DNA from: Paraliobacillus salinarum
GTDB taxonomy: Bacteria; Bacillota; Bacilli; Bacillales; Amphibacillaceae
Direction: 5' to 3'
Assembly: GCF_014083865.1 (NCBI RefSeq)
Contig: NZ_JACEFA010000001.1
Coordinates: 372,001 to 436,000, forward strand
DNA: 64,000 nucleotides
Numbering within the stretch: position 1 is the stretch's first letter; each line of letters opens with the position of its first letter. This document shows, piece by piece, positions 8,221 to 17,488 of the stretch. The notes under the pieces are model-generated. The model ran no database searches, had not been told where the DNA came from, and worked only from the letters and a program-made list of their open reading frames with translations. A program made the translations under genes and the position numbers.

Positions 8221-8913
8221 TTATTCCTCTTCAAGCCAATTATAATATAACGATGTATCTCGTTTATTAACCTGTGTATTTCTCTCTAACTTTGTTTGAT
8301 CTGTATGAAATGCCTTACTGTGCTCTCTTGCTTGATCGACTGTTTGAATTCCCTTACGTTTCCATTCTCTTAAAATTCGATCAATATATTTAAAATTCAG
8401 TTTGCTCATTAAGACCGCTTCTCTTAATGCTGCTTTAATAAGCGCAGGTTGCTGGTCATCGTCATCAATCCAAATATTCATTGTTTCTATTTCGATTGGA
8501 GACAACGCTCTTCCAAATTCTTGTTCAAACAATACAAAAATATTCATTTGATTTTGATCTAGAGTCTGATCATTCGCCTGGACCCTTGGATAATATAGCT
8601 TGTCCCATAACGATTCAAGAGAATAATATTCATTTATTGGTGAATTCTCTACATCAGATTCTTCAATCGTTAAAAAGCCTTTTTGAAGTAGCTGCCTTAA
8701 TAAACCAGCACATGCTTGTTGATCAAATGTAGTTTCTAAAGCAAGCTCTTCTGGTGTAGGAAATGATACACCCATAGATTGATAATGAAAAATCTTCAAA
8801 ATAATAACTAACTCTTTTTCATCAAGACCTAACCGTTGATAATTAGTTAAAAGTTTCGACGGTATACTTAATTGGTCCTGCAAAATTTCTTGAATCTTGT
8901 TATTGTTTTTCAT
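8221..8913 (-). CDS. dnaD: DNA replication initiation protein DnaD
   Basis: DnaD helps load the replicative helicase with DnaB and DnaI during initiation at oriC and at restart sites. The 230-residue protein has an N-terminal winged-helix domain (about residues 20-100, with FPTPEELALET) and a C-terminal DnaB_2 domain (about 125-205). The latter carries the hallmark YIDRILREWKRKGI. The ATG at 8913 follows GAGGTG. It is the first gene of dnaD-nth-ypoC. The family is firmly recognised by the C-terminal motif and context. Confidence 0.95.
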   Translation of the reverse strand: MKNNNKIQEILQDQLSIPSKLLTNYQRLGLDEKELVIILKIFHYQSMGVSFPTPEELALETTFDQQACAGLLRQLLQKGFLTIEESDVENSPINEYYSLESLWDKLYYPRVQANDQTLDQNQMNIFVLFEQEFGRALSPIEIETMNIWIDDDDQQPALIKAALREAVLMSKLNFKYIDRILREWKRKGIQTVDQAREHSKAFHTDQTKLERNTQVNKRDTSLYYNWLEEE

Positions 8914-9001
8914 TCGTACACCTCAGTAATAATTTACATTGTAATTTTTGTGCAAAAATTGCATTCGTTCCATTGAGTCATTTGTAGTCTTTTCTGTGTA
9001 A

Positions 9002-9033
9002 GAAAAACCCTTGACAGTTTTGTCAAAGGTTTC
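9002..9033 (-). terminator. Terminator of asnS
   Basis: ACCTTTGACA and TGTCAAGGGT pair around an AAAC loop and are followed by TTTTTC on the minus strand. It lies right after the asnS stop, separating this operon from dnaD. Confidence 0.85.
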
Positions 9034-9038
9034 TTCTA

Positions 9039-10331
9039 TTATGGATATAGACGATTTAATAAACGTGGAAATGGAATAGTCTCTCTTACATGCTCAACAC
9101 CTGAAAGCCATGCAACAGTCCGTTCTAAGCCAAGACCAAAGCCAGCATGTGGTACACTACCGTATTGACGTAATTCCAGATACCATTGATATGCATCTCC
9201 AGATAATTGATGCTCTTCATAACGTTGTTTCATTAAGTCTAAATCATCAATTCGTTGTGAACCACCAATAATTTCTCCGTATCCTTCAGGTGCAATTAAG
9301 TCTGCACAAAGAACGACCTCTGGACGATTTGGATCAGGCTTCATGTAAAATGCTTTGATTTCTGTCGGATAATGTGTAATAAAAACAGGCTTCTCAAAGC
9401 TCTCTGCTATTGCTGTTTCGTGAGGTGATCCAAAGTCTTCTCCCCACTCTATATCGTCAAATCCTTTTTCTTTTAATAATGTTATTGCATCATCATAAGT
9501 AATGCGTGGGAACGGTGCTTGAATTTGTTTCAACTTTTCTACATCACGATCAAGTGTTTGCAGTTCTAGCGCGCAATTTGTTAGTACGGATTGAGCTAAA
9601 TAAGATACATATTGCTCTTGCACTTCTAAGCTGTCTTCATGATCCATAAAGGCCATTTCAGGTTCAATCATCCAAAACTCTATTAAGTGTCTACGTGTTT
9701 TAGACTTTTCAGCACGGAATGTTGGTCCAAAAGAGAATACTTTTCCTAACGCCATTGCTGCTGCTTCCATATAAAGTTGGCCACTTTGTGATAAATATGC
9801 CTCTTGATCAAAATATTGTGTGTGAAATAATTCTGTTGTTCCTTCTGCAGCTGATCCAGTTAAGATCGGAGGATCTACCTTAATATATCCATTATCATTA
9901 AAGAACGTATATGTCGCTCGAATAATTTCATTTCTTATCTTCATAATTGCATGCTGTTTCTTAGAACGTAGCCATAAATGACGATGATCCATTAAAAACT
10001 CAGTGCCGTGCTCTTTAGGTGTGATTGGATAATCTGCTGATTCATGAATAACTTCTAGGGATGAAACTTGTAATTCATAACCAAAAGGAGAACGTGTATC
10101 TTCTACTACCGTTCCAGTTACATATAGTGACGTTTCTTGTGTTAAATTTTTTGCTAATTGAAATATTTCTTCACTAACGTCTGCTTTCACAACGACACCT
10201 TGAATAAAACCTGTACCATCTCTTAACTGCAAGAAGGCGATTTTTCCACTAGAGCGTTTATTAGCTAACCATGTTCCGATTGTTACTTCTTTTCCTACAT
10301 AATGATTGACTTGATTAATTGTTGTTTTCAA
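9039..10331 (-). CDS. asnS: Asparaginyl-tRNA synthetase
   Basis: Class II aminoacyl-tRNA synthetase that charges tRNA-Asn. The 430-residue protein has an N-terminal OB-fold anticodon-binding domain (about 1-100). The catalytic core shows [21 protein letters not shown]-type motif 2 (around [12 protein letters not shown]) and motif 3 [13 protein letters not shown] near the C-terminus. The start is a TTG at 10331 behind TGGAGGAATAAAA. Gene order ypmA-ypmB-aspB-asnS is the B. subtilis order. The leader is only 27 bases long between aspB and asnS, so no T-box lies here. Confidence 0.97.
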   Translation of the reverse strand: MKTTINQVNHYVGKEVTIGTWLANKRSSGKIAFLQLRDGTGFIQGVVVKADVSEEIFQLAKNLTQETSLYVTGTVVEDTRSPFGYELQVSSLEVIHESADYPITPKEHGTEFLMDHRHLWLRSKKQHAIMKIRNEIIRATYTFFNDNGYIKVDPPILTGSAAEGTTELFHTQYFDQEAYLSQSGQLYMEAAAMALGKVFSFGPTFRAEKSKTRRHLIEFWMIEPEMAFMDHEDSLEVQEQYVSYLAQSVLTNCALELQTLDRDVEKLKQIQAPFPRITYDDAITLLKEKGFDDIEWGEDFGSPHETAIAESFEKPVFITHYPTEIKAFYMKPDPNRPEVVLCADLIAPEGYGEIIGGSQRIDDLDLMKQRYEEHQLSGDAYQWYLELRQYGSVPHAGFGLGLERTVAWLSGVEHVRETIPFPRLLNRLYP

Positions 10332-10358
10332 TTTTATTCCTCCATAAAACGATAAATG

Positions 10359-11540
10359 TCATTGATGGTTCTTCACAAAACGATGGATACGTTTCATCGC
10401 TTCTTCTAACTGGTCTAAACTAATTGCATAAGAAAGTCTTGCGTTATCAGGTGCTCCAAAGCCACTCCCAGGTACAAGCGCTACTTTCTCTTCTTCCAGA
10501 ATTGCATCTACCCATGACTCTACGGAATCGAATCCGTTCATTCTAACTGCTTCCTTTACATTCGGAAACAAATAAAATGCACCATTAGGTTTAACACAAG
10601 TTATGCCTGGAATATCAATTAGCCATTGATATGATTTTTCTAATCTTTCTGAGAATGCTTGCTTCATTTCCTCTAGCTTTTGATCTGTTTGATTATAAGC
10701 TTCCATAGCGGCTATTTGCGCAATAGAAGTTGGGTTTGATGTAGAATGTGAAGCTAGGTTTGTCATTGCTTTAATAATTTCTTTTTTTCCTAATGCGTAG
10801 CCAATTCTCCAACCTGTCATAGCGTGTGATTTTGATACGCCATTGATAATAATTGTATTTTCCTTTAATTCAGGAGATATTTCTGCAATAGAAACATGTT
10901 TGTCACCTGTATATATTAATTTCTCGTATATTTCATCCGAAATAATAAATATATTGTGCTTCAAACATACTTCGCCTAATGCTTGTAGTTCTTGCTTTGA
11001 ATACATCATTCCAGTTGGATTACTAGGAGAATTAATAATAACTGCCTTCGTTTTAGCTGTGATAGAACTTTCCAATTGTTCGGGTGTTAATTTAAATTGA
11101 TTAGATTCACTAGCCTGTACATAAACAGGTTTTCCTTCAGCTAGTTTTATTTGTTCAGGATAACTAACCCAGTATGGTGTAGGGATAATTACTTCATCAT
11201 CTGGATTAAGAAGCACTTGAAAGAGTGTGTACAATGCGTGTTTAGCTCCCGTTGTAACAATCACTTCTTCTCTTGTGTAATCCAGTTCTTGATCTACTTT
11301 CATTTTCTTAATTATTGCATCTTTTAACTCAACAATACCGCCAGAAGGTGTATATTTAGTAAAACCTTCTTGCATCGCTTTTGCAGCAGCATCTAATATG
11401 TATGAAGGTGTATTGAAATCTGGTTCTCCTGCTCCTAAACCTATCACATCATGACCAGATTGCTTTAAAGCTTTTGCTTTTGCTGTTATAGCTAAAGTCG
11501 TTGATGGTGTTAATGCTTGTACGCGAGCTGCTAAATCCAT
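10359..11540 (-). CDS. aspB: Aspartate aminotransferase, class I (PLP-dependent)
   Basis: Interconverts aspartate and oxaloacetate using pyridoxal phosphate. The 393-residue protein has the N-terminal GLGAGEPDFNTP, the cofactor motif NSPSNPTGMMYS, and the lysine that binds PLP in GVSKSHAMTGWRIGY. RLSYAIS near the end carries the substrate-binding arginine. It lies between ypmB and asnS, coupling supply of aspartate/asparagine precursors with the asparaginyl-tRNA synthetase gene, as in B. subtilis. The subgroup (AspB/Ib type) is judged from motif spacing and synteny. Confidence 0.95.
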   Translation of the reverse strand: MDLAARVQALTPSTTLAITAKAKALKQSGHDVIGLGAGEPDFNTPSYILDAAAKAMQEGFTKYTPSGGIVELKDAIIKKMKVDQELDYTREEVIVTTGAKHALYTLFQVLLNPDDEVIIPTPYWVSYPEQIKLAEGKPVYVQASESNQFKLTPEQLESSITAKTKAVIINSPSNPTGMMYSKQELQALGEVCLKHNIFIISDEIYEKLIYTGDKHVSIAEISPELKENTIIINGVSKSHAMTGWRIGYALGKKEIIKAMTNLASHSTSNPTSIAQIAAMEAYNQTDQKLEEMKQAFSERLEKSYQWLIDIPGITCVKPNGAFYLFPNVKEAVRMNGFDSVESWVDAILEEEKVALVPGSGFGAPDNARLSYAISLDQLEEAMKRIHRFVKNHQ

Positions 11541-11552
11541 ATAATCACCTTT

Positions 11553-12086
11553 CTATTGTTTATATTTTTTAGAAAAAGAAACACCACTTTCTAATTCCCC
11601 ATTGTCTAATCGATAATAACGATAGGTTAATCGATCATTTGTATCAAAATAAGACAATTCTAACAGCGGAACATTTGACCGAATCCCATAGTTAGATTGT
11701 AATAATTGACAATTTCTGCATTCTGATTTCCATTGATTCTCTATATTGCTCTTTTGCACTAATTCACTTGTTAAAAAAGTAAGCACTTCTTGTTCTGGCT
11801 TCGATTGATTTACATAAGCAAGCATTTGTTCATTGCTAGCCGTTGTTCCGCTCACAACATGGTAATACATTTGTCCATGAAAACGAGTGACACGGTCGAT
11901 TTCTTCTATATCTGTTTCACTTAAAACACGTTCTCTTGATTCAGAAAATCCTTCCTTTTTACTATCTTGAACATCTTGGTATATATTCACAAAATAAACA
12001 GTTATTACGATAAAGGAAAGAAATACAACGACGAGCATCCACTTTAACCAACTAGGTACGATAGATAGTAAAGATTGCTGTCTCAT
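11553..12086 (-). CDS. ypmB: Membrane-anchored YpmB family protein (PepSY-like, DUF5590)
   Basis: A protein of about 177 residues with one N-terminal membrane anchor (about residues 14-34, WMLVVVFLSFIVITVYFV) and an extracellular domain. The domain contains ETDIEEIDRVTRFHG and ends with KKYKQ. The family is predicted to fold like tandem PepSY/cystatin-like domains. The chosen ATG (12086) is about 6 bases after GAGG; an ATG 4 codons upstream has poor spacing. The start overlaps the 3' end of ypmA in another frame. The role is unknown, but it is constantly next to aspB. Confidence 0.85.
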   Translation of the reverse strand: MRQQSLLSIVPSWLKWMLVVVFLSFIVITVYFVNIYQDVQDSKKEGFSESRERVLSETDIEEIDRVTRFHGQMYYHVVSGTTASNEQMLAYVNQSKPEQEVLTFLTSELVQKSNIENQWKSECRNCQLLQSNYGIRSNVPLLELSYFDTNDRLTYRYYRLDNGELESGVSFSKKYKQ

Positions 12087-12222
12087 CATCTTCCTCATCT
12101 AGCGCTAAACCAAACATTAAATCATCTTCCTTTAATGTGCGATTTAAGCTATCTACAATTTTGTATAATTCACTTGTGTATGCCAGCCGAACGGTTGAAA
12201 GTGTTTCAATTTTATTGTTCAT
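12052..12222 (-). CDS. ypmA: Small conserved protein YpmA (56 aa)
   Basis: A short reading frame on the minus strand: ATG at 12222 behind a GGGGT ribosome site, TAG at 12054-12052. The product reads MNNKIETLSTVRLAYTSEL at the start, then YKIVDSLNRTL, LMFGLALDEE, and ends AIFTIYRT. This closely matches the 56-residue YpmA of B. subtilis in length and sequence. The last 35 bases overlap ypmB in a different frame, implying translational coupling. Function is unknown; it leads the ypmA-ypmB-aspB-asnS unit. Confidence 0.9.
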   Translation of the reverse strand: MNNKIETLSTVRLAYTSELYKIVDSLNRTLKEDDLMFGLALDEEDDETAIFTIYRT

Positions 12223-12328
12223 TTTTTATACCCCTACTATTGGTTTTTGCTTATTTGCATTTATTACTACTTATAAATTTGTTCTTTACATATATACTAC
12301 TAAGGAGTTGAAAAACAAATATGTATCC

Positions 12329-12357
12329 ATTATAACAGTTTTCACGATTAATTTTGA
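12329..12357 (-). promoter_or_regulatory. Probable extended -10 SigA promoter of the ypmA operon
   Basis: TGTTATAATGG on the minus strand contains a perfect TATAAT (12334-12329) with an upstream TG. The -35 at 17 bases (TCAAAA) is weak, typical of extended -10 promoters. It lies 107 bases before ypmA. Confidence 0.5.
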
Positions 12358-12406
12358 TGGACATTTGAATTTTTTTCAACAAAATTTAATCCTTACCCAT
12401 TTTTTC

Positions 12407-12430
12407 GCTGTGTACAGAACTGTACACAGC
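12407..12430. repeat. Perfect 24-bp inverted repeat downstream of the metallo-beta-lactamase-fold gene
   Basis: GCTGTGTACAG and CTGTACACAGC are exact reverse complements separated by AA. The T run (12431-12435) follows on the plus strand only, although the gene it would terminate (12452-13249) reads from the minus strand. It may still be a terminator, or a binding site for a dimeric protein. Confidence 0.7.
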
Positions 12431-12451
12431 TTTTTATTATGGCAATATTCG

Positions 12452-13249
12452 CTATGAAATAATTTGATAATCCTTTAAATTCATCCGAATAACCGTTGTA
12501 CCCACCTTTTTTAACTGATACACTTCAATCCATGATTCATTTAGTCTTTGGAGTAATGCGTAATTTAATTTTCCTGATTTCACATTAAATATAATGCTAA
12601 TATGCGGATCTATTTCCTTCAACAGTTTTTCACTCGGCGAGTTTCCTTGAGCAAAGTCAGGGATTTTAATAATATCCGGTTTGTGATGAAGTTGTTGCTT
12701 TAATTCTTTTAATGTTGGTTGCTCAGAATATCCCATATATAAAATACTGTTTTCTCCATAAGAAATAGACAGTGTCATTTCTCCACTTCTAGACGATTCG
12801 TGTACATAGAATGTTAAATATTCTGATAGCGAATAGCTATTATTCGCGTCCCATTTTACTATTTTTGCTTGATCAACTAATTGTGTTAAATCTTTATTTT
12901 TCTGTGCCGTGATTACATTCTTCACATGAAAAGCTTCAACAATATGTTTTAAATTTCCTTGATAAGCAGCAGATTGGTTTGTCAGAATGATCTGATCGAT
13001 ATCTTCTACATGTAATTGCTGTAATTGTTTCATCAAGCTTTTTAAACTATAGTCAGACCCTGTATTAATTAAAAAGTTTTCACCTTCACTAGTTTGAATT
13101 AATGTGGCTTCACCATCAGGTATGTTCAAAAATGAAATAACCAACTGTTCCTGAGTTGAAACATGTGAATTATCTTGAGGTGCTAACAATATCGGAATAA
13201 AGAAAGCAACACAAACAATACGAATAATCAACTTTTTAATCATATCCAT
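12452..13249 (-). CDS. Exported protein with degenerate metallo-beta-lactamase fold (ComEC C-terminal-like)
   Basis: A 265-residue protein starting MDMIKKLIIRIVC. An N-terminal hydrophobic segment (about residues 4-23) suggests export or membrane anchoring; no lipobox is visible. The body follows the pattern of the C-terminal domain of ComEC: SFLNIPDGEATLIQT (compare VDVGQGD.xLI), FLINTGSDYSL (compare D-x-G), then DIDQIILTNQSAAYQGNL where the family has L-T-H-x-D-x-D-H-x-G-G. The metal ligands are therefore replaced (Asn, Gln, Ala, Gln). It is probably non-catalytic. It lies between dinG and ypmA, where B. subtilis has no homologue that I recall. Role unknown. Confidence 0.65.
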   Translation of the reverse strand: MDMIKKLIIRIVCVAFFIPILLAPQDNSHVSTQEQLVISFLNIPDGEATLIQTSEGENFLINTGSDYSLKSLMKQLQQLHVEDIDQIILTNQSAAYQGNLKHIVEAFHVKNVITAQKNKDLTQLVDQAKIVKWDANNSYSLSEYLTFYVHESSRSGEMTLSISYGENSILYMGYSEQPTLKELKQQLHHKPDIIKIPDFAQGNSPSEKLLKEIDPHISIIFNVKSGKLNYALLQRLNESWIEVYQLKKVGTTVIRMNLKDYQIIS

Positions 13250-13308
13250 TACTTACGTCACCTACTTTATATTAGTACATAACGTTAGGATACGTCAGAT
13301 TGCATCAA

Positions 13309-16098
13309 TCATAACCATTTTTCTGCTGTTTCCAATAATTCTTTTGTGGCACGATAATGTATATCTACTGGCGGAATCGAATCAATAAAATATTTACCAT
13401 ATGAGGCAGTCATTAATCGTTCATCACATACAAAAACAATGCCGCGGTCGGTACTAGATCGAATTAATCGCCCAAATCCCTGTTTAAATCTTAAGACGGC
13501 ATTTGGCAATGCAACAGACTTAAATGCATTCTTCCCTTCCCTTTCAGAAAGTAATGCTTTCGCTTGATAGATCGGATGTTTGGGTGGTTGGAATGGTAAA
13601 CGTGCGATAACCACACAGGATAAGTCGCTACCTGGAATATCAATCCCTTCCCAAAAAGAGTTTGTACCAAGTAATATGGCTTGATTAAATGATTGAAAAT
13701 TTTTCTTTAATCGTGAACGACTTCCACTAGAAATACCTTGTGCAATAAGAATATATTCTTCCTGATCCATCCATTCATACAATAATTGATATGATTTCTT
13801 TAACATGTCGTAGGATGTAAATAATACCAACATTCTACCCTTAGTAACTTGTGCAAGAGATAGAATTGCTTCACACATTGCGTAAATAAAATCATCTGTT
13901 TGGTTGTATTGCATGGCCGGAAAGTCATTTGGGACGAATAACTGTACCTGATCTTGATAATCATATGGTGAACTAATTTGTTTTTCTAATAAAGCATTGT
14001 AATTAAAGCCTAATCGTTCCTTGAAAATACCGAAATCATTTTTCATGGTAAGTGTTGCACTAGTTAAAACAACACTTTCTAAACGGTTAAATAGTTGTTC
14101 TTGTAGTAAGTGTCCAATTTCTGTTGGCTCTTGATATAGATAGACAGCATTTTTTGCTCCGTTGCTTTCTATCTCTACCCATCTTACTTCTAAATCTGAC
14201 AAAGGTACCAAAAAATATGAATTTAATTGGTCAATAACATGTTGCATTTCTTCCATATAACGTACTAAAGTATCCGTTAAATCGACTAGGAAATTTTGTT
14301 GGGATGTAATTAATTTCACTTGTGATAAGATATGAATTAGATCAATAAAATAAAATCGCACACGTTCTGTTATATTTAATATAGCTTCCCATTGTTTATC
14401 TGTATCATGTTTTAGTGTATATTGATATCTTCCAATATCACTTATTCCAATTTGATTTGTATGCTTTCTTTGTACATATTGAAATAAACTTCTGAATAAT
14501 AGATCTAATTCTTCTTTAGCATCTCGCCATGTATCTTCCCACTGTAAATCCATTAGCAGTTTCTTGATCCTGTCATCTTTACTAGCTAATGCATATGTCA
14601 CGCCATCATTCATAGAACCCACCGTTTTTAATAGCTGTTGTATCGATAAATAGTTTAATCGATAACCAAATTGTTTTGAAGCAGTAGTTTCAAAATGATG
14701 TGCCTCATCAATAATTAATTTATTAAAATGAGGTAATAAATCGATATCGCTTGTAAGATTTGCACAGACGAAAGCATGGTTTGTAATAATTAAATTTGCT
14801 TGTGTCGCTTTATTCTTCGCTCTTTCTAAAAACGAGCGCGTAAACCATGGTGAATTTACATCTAATTTCCCTTCAGCTTCAGCAGAGACCGATTTCGCAA
14901 AAAGTTCGCCACTAGAAGGTAAGCTAAGTTCATCAAAGTCGCCTGTTGTTGTTTCGGTAAGCCAAATTAACATGATCGCTTTTGTTAATGTAATATCATA
15001 GTTGTCTATCTCATTAAACTGCATGGACTGTTCAAATTTAACTAAGCTTACATAATGTTGTTTTCCCTTCATGACAGTAGCTCGAAATTGAAAAGGCAAT
15101 ATTTGTTCTAATAATGGCATTTCTTTTTCTATTAATTGTGTTTGTAGCTGGGTTAAGTGTGTGCTAATTACAATTCTTTCATCATACTTAACTGCTTGAT
15201 AAATTGCCGGGATTAAATAAGCCAATGTTTTACCGGTTCCAGTTCCAGCTTCAATTACTGCATGTTGTCTTGATTGAAATGCGTCATGGATGAACGTTGA
15301 CATTTCATATTGCCCTGCACGTTTTTCATAATGATTGATTTGCTGCTTAAAGCCTGATGCATCATCAAATAAGTGATCAATCAGTTCTCCAAATGATGGA
15401 ACCTGTTGTTGTAAATCTATATTTGTTTGTGGTTGTTTTTTTAATGCAAATCCACGAAAAATTTCAATTTCATCTTCATCAAACGTTTCTAAAACAGATT
15501 GATGCGTTAACTGGTCCAGTATCGATGATAAATCACTTTTAAGTTTTGGCGCCAATTTTGTTAAATGATTAATTAATTCGTATGGTTTCCGAGCTAATTT
15601 TTCCAATAAAAAATTCAGCAAATGTGCAGTAACAAGTGCATCAGATAGAGCACGATGAGGTGCGTCATGTGTAAGAGATAATTGTTTCCCTAGATGTTCT
15701 AATTTGTAACTAGGTGCTTGAGGTAATAAAATTCGTGATAGCTCAACGGTATCTAGGATTGGAAGTTGTATCGTTTCAATTCCCACACGTTCAAATTCAG
15801 CATTTAAAAAACCTAAATCAAAAGGAACATTGTGTGCAACAAAATAACCTTCTTGAAAATAAGCTCTTATCTCTAATGCTACTTCTTCAAATGAAGGAGC
15901 CTGTTGAACATGTGAATTACTAATCCCTGTTAAATTCTCAATAAACGGTGTGATTTCGACATTGGGATTAATTAATGTTGTATATTGATTTACAATACTA
16001 CCTTCTTCTAGTACAACTATACCAATTTCAATCATTCTGTCACCGTTTCTAGGTTTATGTCCAGTCGTTTCTAAATCAACAATGATATATTTGTTCAA
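13309..16098 (-). CDS. dinG: DinG-family helicase/exonuclease
   Basis: A 929-residue protein combining an N-terminal DEDD 3'-5' exonuclease (about 1-170) with a superfamily 2 XPD-like helicase. Exonuclease motifs are VDLETTGHKP, AHNVPFDLGFL and HRALSDALVTAHLL. Helicase motifs are the Walker A EAGTGTGKTLAYL, Walker B IIDEAHHFE, TSATLT, and GRLIRSSTDRG near the end. This fusion is typical of Firmicutes DinG; the iron-sulfur cysteines of E. coli DinG are not evident. In Staphylococcus aureus the homologue is mainly a nuclease. The start is chosen as TTG at 16098 behind AAGGATGA. It follows panD as in B. subtilis. Confidence 0.93.
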   Translation of the reverse strand: MNKYIIVDLETTGHKPRNGDRMIEIGIVVLEEGSIVNQYTTLINPNVEITPFIENLTGISNSHVQQAPSFEEVALEIRAYFQEGYFVAHNVPFDLGFLNAEFERVGIETIQLPILDTVELSRILLPQAPSYKLEHLGKQLSLTHDAPHRALSDALVTAHLLNFLLEKLARKPYELINHLTKLAPKLKSDLSSILDQLTHQSVLETFDEDEIEIFRGFALKKQPQTNIDLQQQVPSFGELIDHLFDDASGFKQQINHYEKRAGQYEMSTFIHDAFQSRQHAVIEAGTGTGKTLAYLIPAIYQAVKYDERIVISTHLTQLQTQLIEKEMPLLEQILPFQFRATVMKGKQHYVSLVKFEQSMQFNEIDNYDITLTKAIMLIWLTETTTGDFDELSLPSSGELFAKSVSAEAEGKLDVNSPWFTRSFLERAKNKATQANLIITNHAFVCANLTSDIDLLPHFNKLIIDEAHHFETTASKQFGYRLNYLSIQQLLKTVGSMNDGVTYALASKDDRIKKLLMDLQWEDTWRDAKEELDLLFRSLFQYVQRKHTNQIGISDIGRYQYTLKHDTDKQWEAILNITERVRFYFIDLIHILSQVKLITSQQNFLVDLTDTLVRYMEEMQHVIDQLNSYFLVPLSDLEVRWVEIESNGAKNAVYLYQEPTEIGHLLQEQLFNRLESVVLTSATLTMKNDFGIFKERLGFNYNALLEKQISSPYDYQDQVQLFVPNDFPAMQYNQTDDFIYAMCEAILSLAQVTKGRMLVLFTSYDMLKKSYQLLYEWMDQEEYILIAQGISSGSRSRLKKNFQSFNQAILLGTNSFWEGIDIPGSDLSCVVIARLPFQPPKHPIYQAKALLSEREGKNAFKSVALPNAVLRFKQGFGRLIRSSTDRGIVFVCDERLMTASYGKYFIDSIPPVDIHYRATKELLETAEKWL

Positions 16099-16174
16099 TT
16101 TACTCATCCTTAATATCTGGCTCTCTTGTTGCGTGAGACTTAATTAACAGATATATTACTTAAATGCTGACGCT

Positions 16175-16217
16175 AAAAATAAAACTCCTACCAAATAAAT
16201 TCTTGATAAGAGTTTTA
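16175..16217 (-). terminator. Terminator of panD (end of the ypjD-panD operon)
   Basis: AAAACTC and GAGTTTT pair around a partly paired AT-rich loop, followed on the minus strand by ATTTTTAG. It lies directly after the panD stop. Confidence 0.6.
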
Positions 16218-16220
16218 CAA

Positions 16221-16604
16221 TTACATCACTGATAATGGGGCTTCCTGTTCTATCACTTGTACGACTTCATTATCTTCATTCATAATAGCAACTTTTGGTT
16301 TGAAATTTTCTAATTCTTCGTCAGCTAGTGAAGCATATGCAACAATGATAATGATATCATCAGGCTGAACAAGTCTTGCGGCAGCACCATTCAGACAAAC
16401 TACCTTACTTCCTCGTTCTCCTGGAATAACATATGTCTCCAACCTTGCGCCATTATTGTTATTAACAATTTGCACTTTTTCATGTGGTAGAATTCCTACT
16501 TGATCAATAATGTCTTGATCAATTGTAATACTACCTACATAATTAAGATTCGCTTCTGTTACCTTGGCACGATGTATCTTTGCATGCATCATAGTACGAT
16601 ACAT
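16221..16604 (-). CDS. panD: Aspartate 1-decarboxylase (pyruvoyl enzyme)
   Basis: Makes beta-alanine for pantothenate (CoA) synthesis. It is made as a proenzyme that cleaves itself between Gly24 and Ser25 (NYVGS, then ITID) to create the pyruvoyl cofactor; that site is intact. [15 protein letters not shown] and [10 protein letters not shown] are the other hallmark segments. The start is the ATG of MYRTMMHAK at 16604, preceded by GGGGGT; 127 residues, the usual length. It closes the panB-panC-panD cluster. Confidence 0.97.
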   Translation of the reverse strand: MYRTMMHAKIHRAKVTEANLNYVGSITIDQDIIDQVGILPHEKVQIVNNNNGARLETYVIPGERGSKVVCLNGAAARLVQPDDIIIIVAYASLADEELENFKPKVAIMNEDNEVVQVIEQEAPLSVM

Positions 16605-16618
16605 CATAAAACCCCCTA

Positions 16619-17488
16619 TCATGCTATATGATCAATCTTACCATCAGCGGACATAATAAAATTATCAATTAATCTTGCTTTATCAAACTGCACAGCAACT
16701 GCAATAATAAATGGTTGATTTATTACTTTTAATGGCTGTAATGTTGGAAAAGCAAGGATTTCTACATAATCTATTGTACCACTTGTATTTGATTGAATAT
16801 ATTTTTTTACTTCATTCACTATGATAGCAGGATTTTTTTCACCGTCAAATATTTTCTTTTGTGCTAAACATAAACTTTGATAAAGATGAACAGCTTCATC
16901 TCTCTCTTTTTTCGATAAATAAACATTTCTACTACTTTTAGCTAATCCATCGTTTTCACGTACAGTTGAAACGGGATGTAGTGTTATCGGGAAGTTTAAA
17001 TTCTTAATCATTTGGTCTACTACAGCTACTTGTTGTGCATCTTTTTTACCAAAATATACATGATCTGCTTGCGTAATATGAAATAGTTTCGTTAAGACAG
17101 TAACAACACCTGAAAAATGCCCAGGTCTAGATTTACCGCAAAGAACATCTACTCGATCTGTTACTGACACCTCTATTCCCATTTGCTCCGGATACATCTC
17201 ATCTACTGTAGGTAGAAATAAATAATCAACACCATGATCTTCTGCGATTTGCTTATCGCGTTCTTCATCTCTAGGATATTTCTCAAAATCTTCCGTAGGA
17301 CCAAATTGTAGCGGATTAACAAAAATACTCATAATAACTACATCATTATTCTTTCTCGCTTCATCCACCAATGTCGTATGCCCTTCATGCAAATAACCCA
17401 TGGTTGGTACAAATCCAATTGTCTTAGGACTTTGTTTCATTTTTTTTACTTCATTTTGCATTTCTTGAATCGCTCGAATGACTTTCAT
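16619..17488 (-). CDS. panC: Pantothenate synthetase
   Basis: Joins pantoate and beta-alanine with ATP to make pantothenate. The 289-residue protein shows the HIGH-type motif [26 protein letters not shown], the pantoate and ATP site KDAQQVAVV with YFGKKD, and SSRNVYLS. The start overlaps the panB stop (TAATG). Between panB and panD, the three reactions of pantothenate synthesis from ketoisovalerate and aspartate are encoded together except for the ketopantoate reductase, which is not in the window. Confidence 0.97.
   Translation of the reverse strand: MKVIRAIQEMQNEVKKMKQSPKTIGFVPTMGYLHEGHTTLVDEARKNNDVVIMSIFVNPLQFGPTEDFEKYPRDEERDKQIAEDHGVDYLFLPTVDEMYPEQMGIEVSVTDRVDVLCGKSRPGHFSGVVTVLTKLFHITQADHVYFGKKDAQQVAVVDQMIKNLNFPITLHPVSTVRENDGLAKSSRNVYLSKKERDEAVHLYQSLCLAQKKIFDGEKNPAIIVNEVKKYIQSNTSGTIDYVEILAFPTLQPLKVINQPFIIAVAVQFDKARLIDNFIMSADGKIDHIA

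Noticed and set aside
10331-10359. T-box leader before asnS
   Set aside because: The gap is only 27 bases, with no room for a T-box, and no T-box sequence was seen before the operon at ypmA.
12137-12457. 106-codon hydrophobic frame on the plus strand
   Set aside because: It overlaps ypmA antisense and AT-rich promoter DNA; no ribosome site or family.
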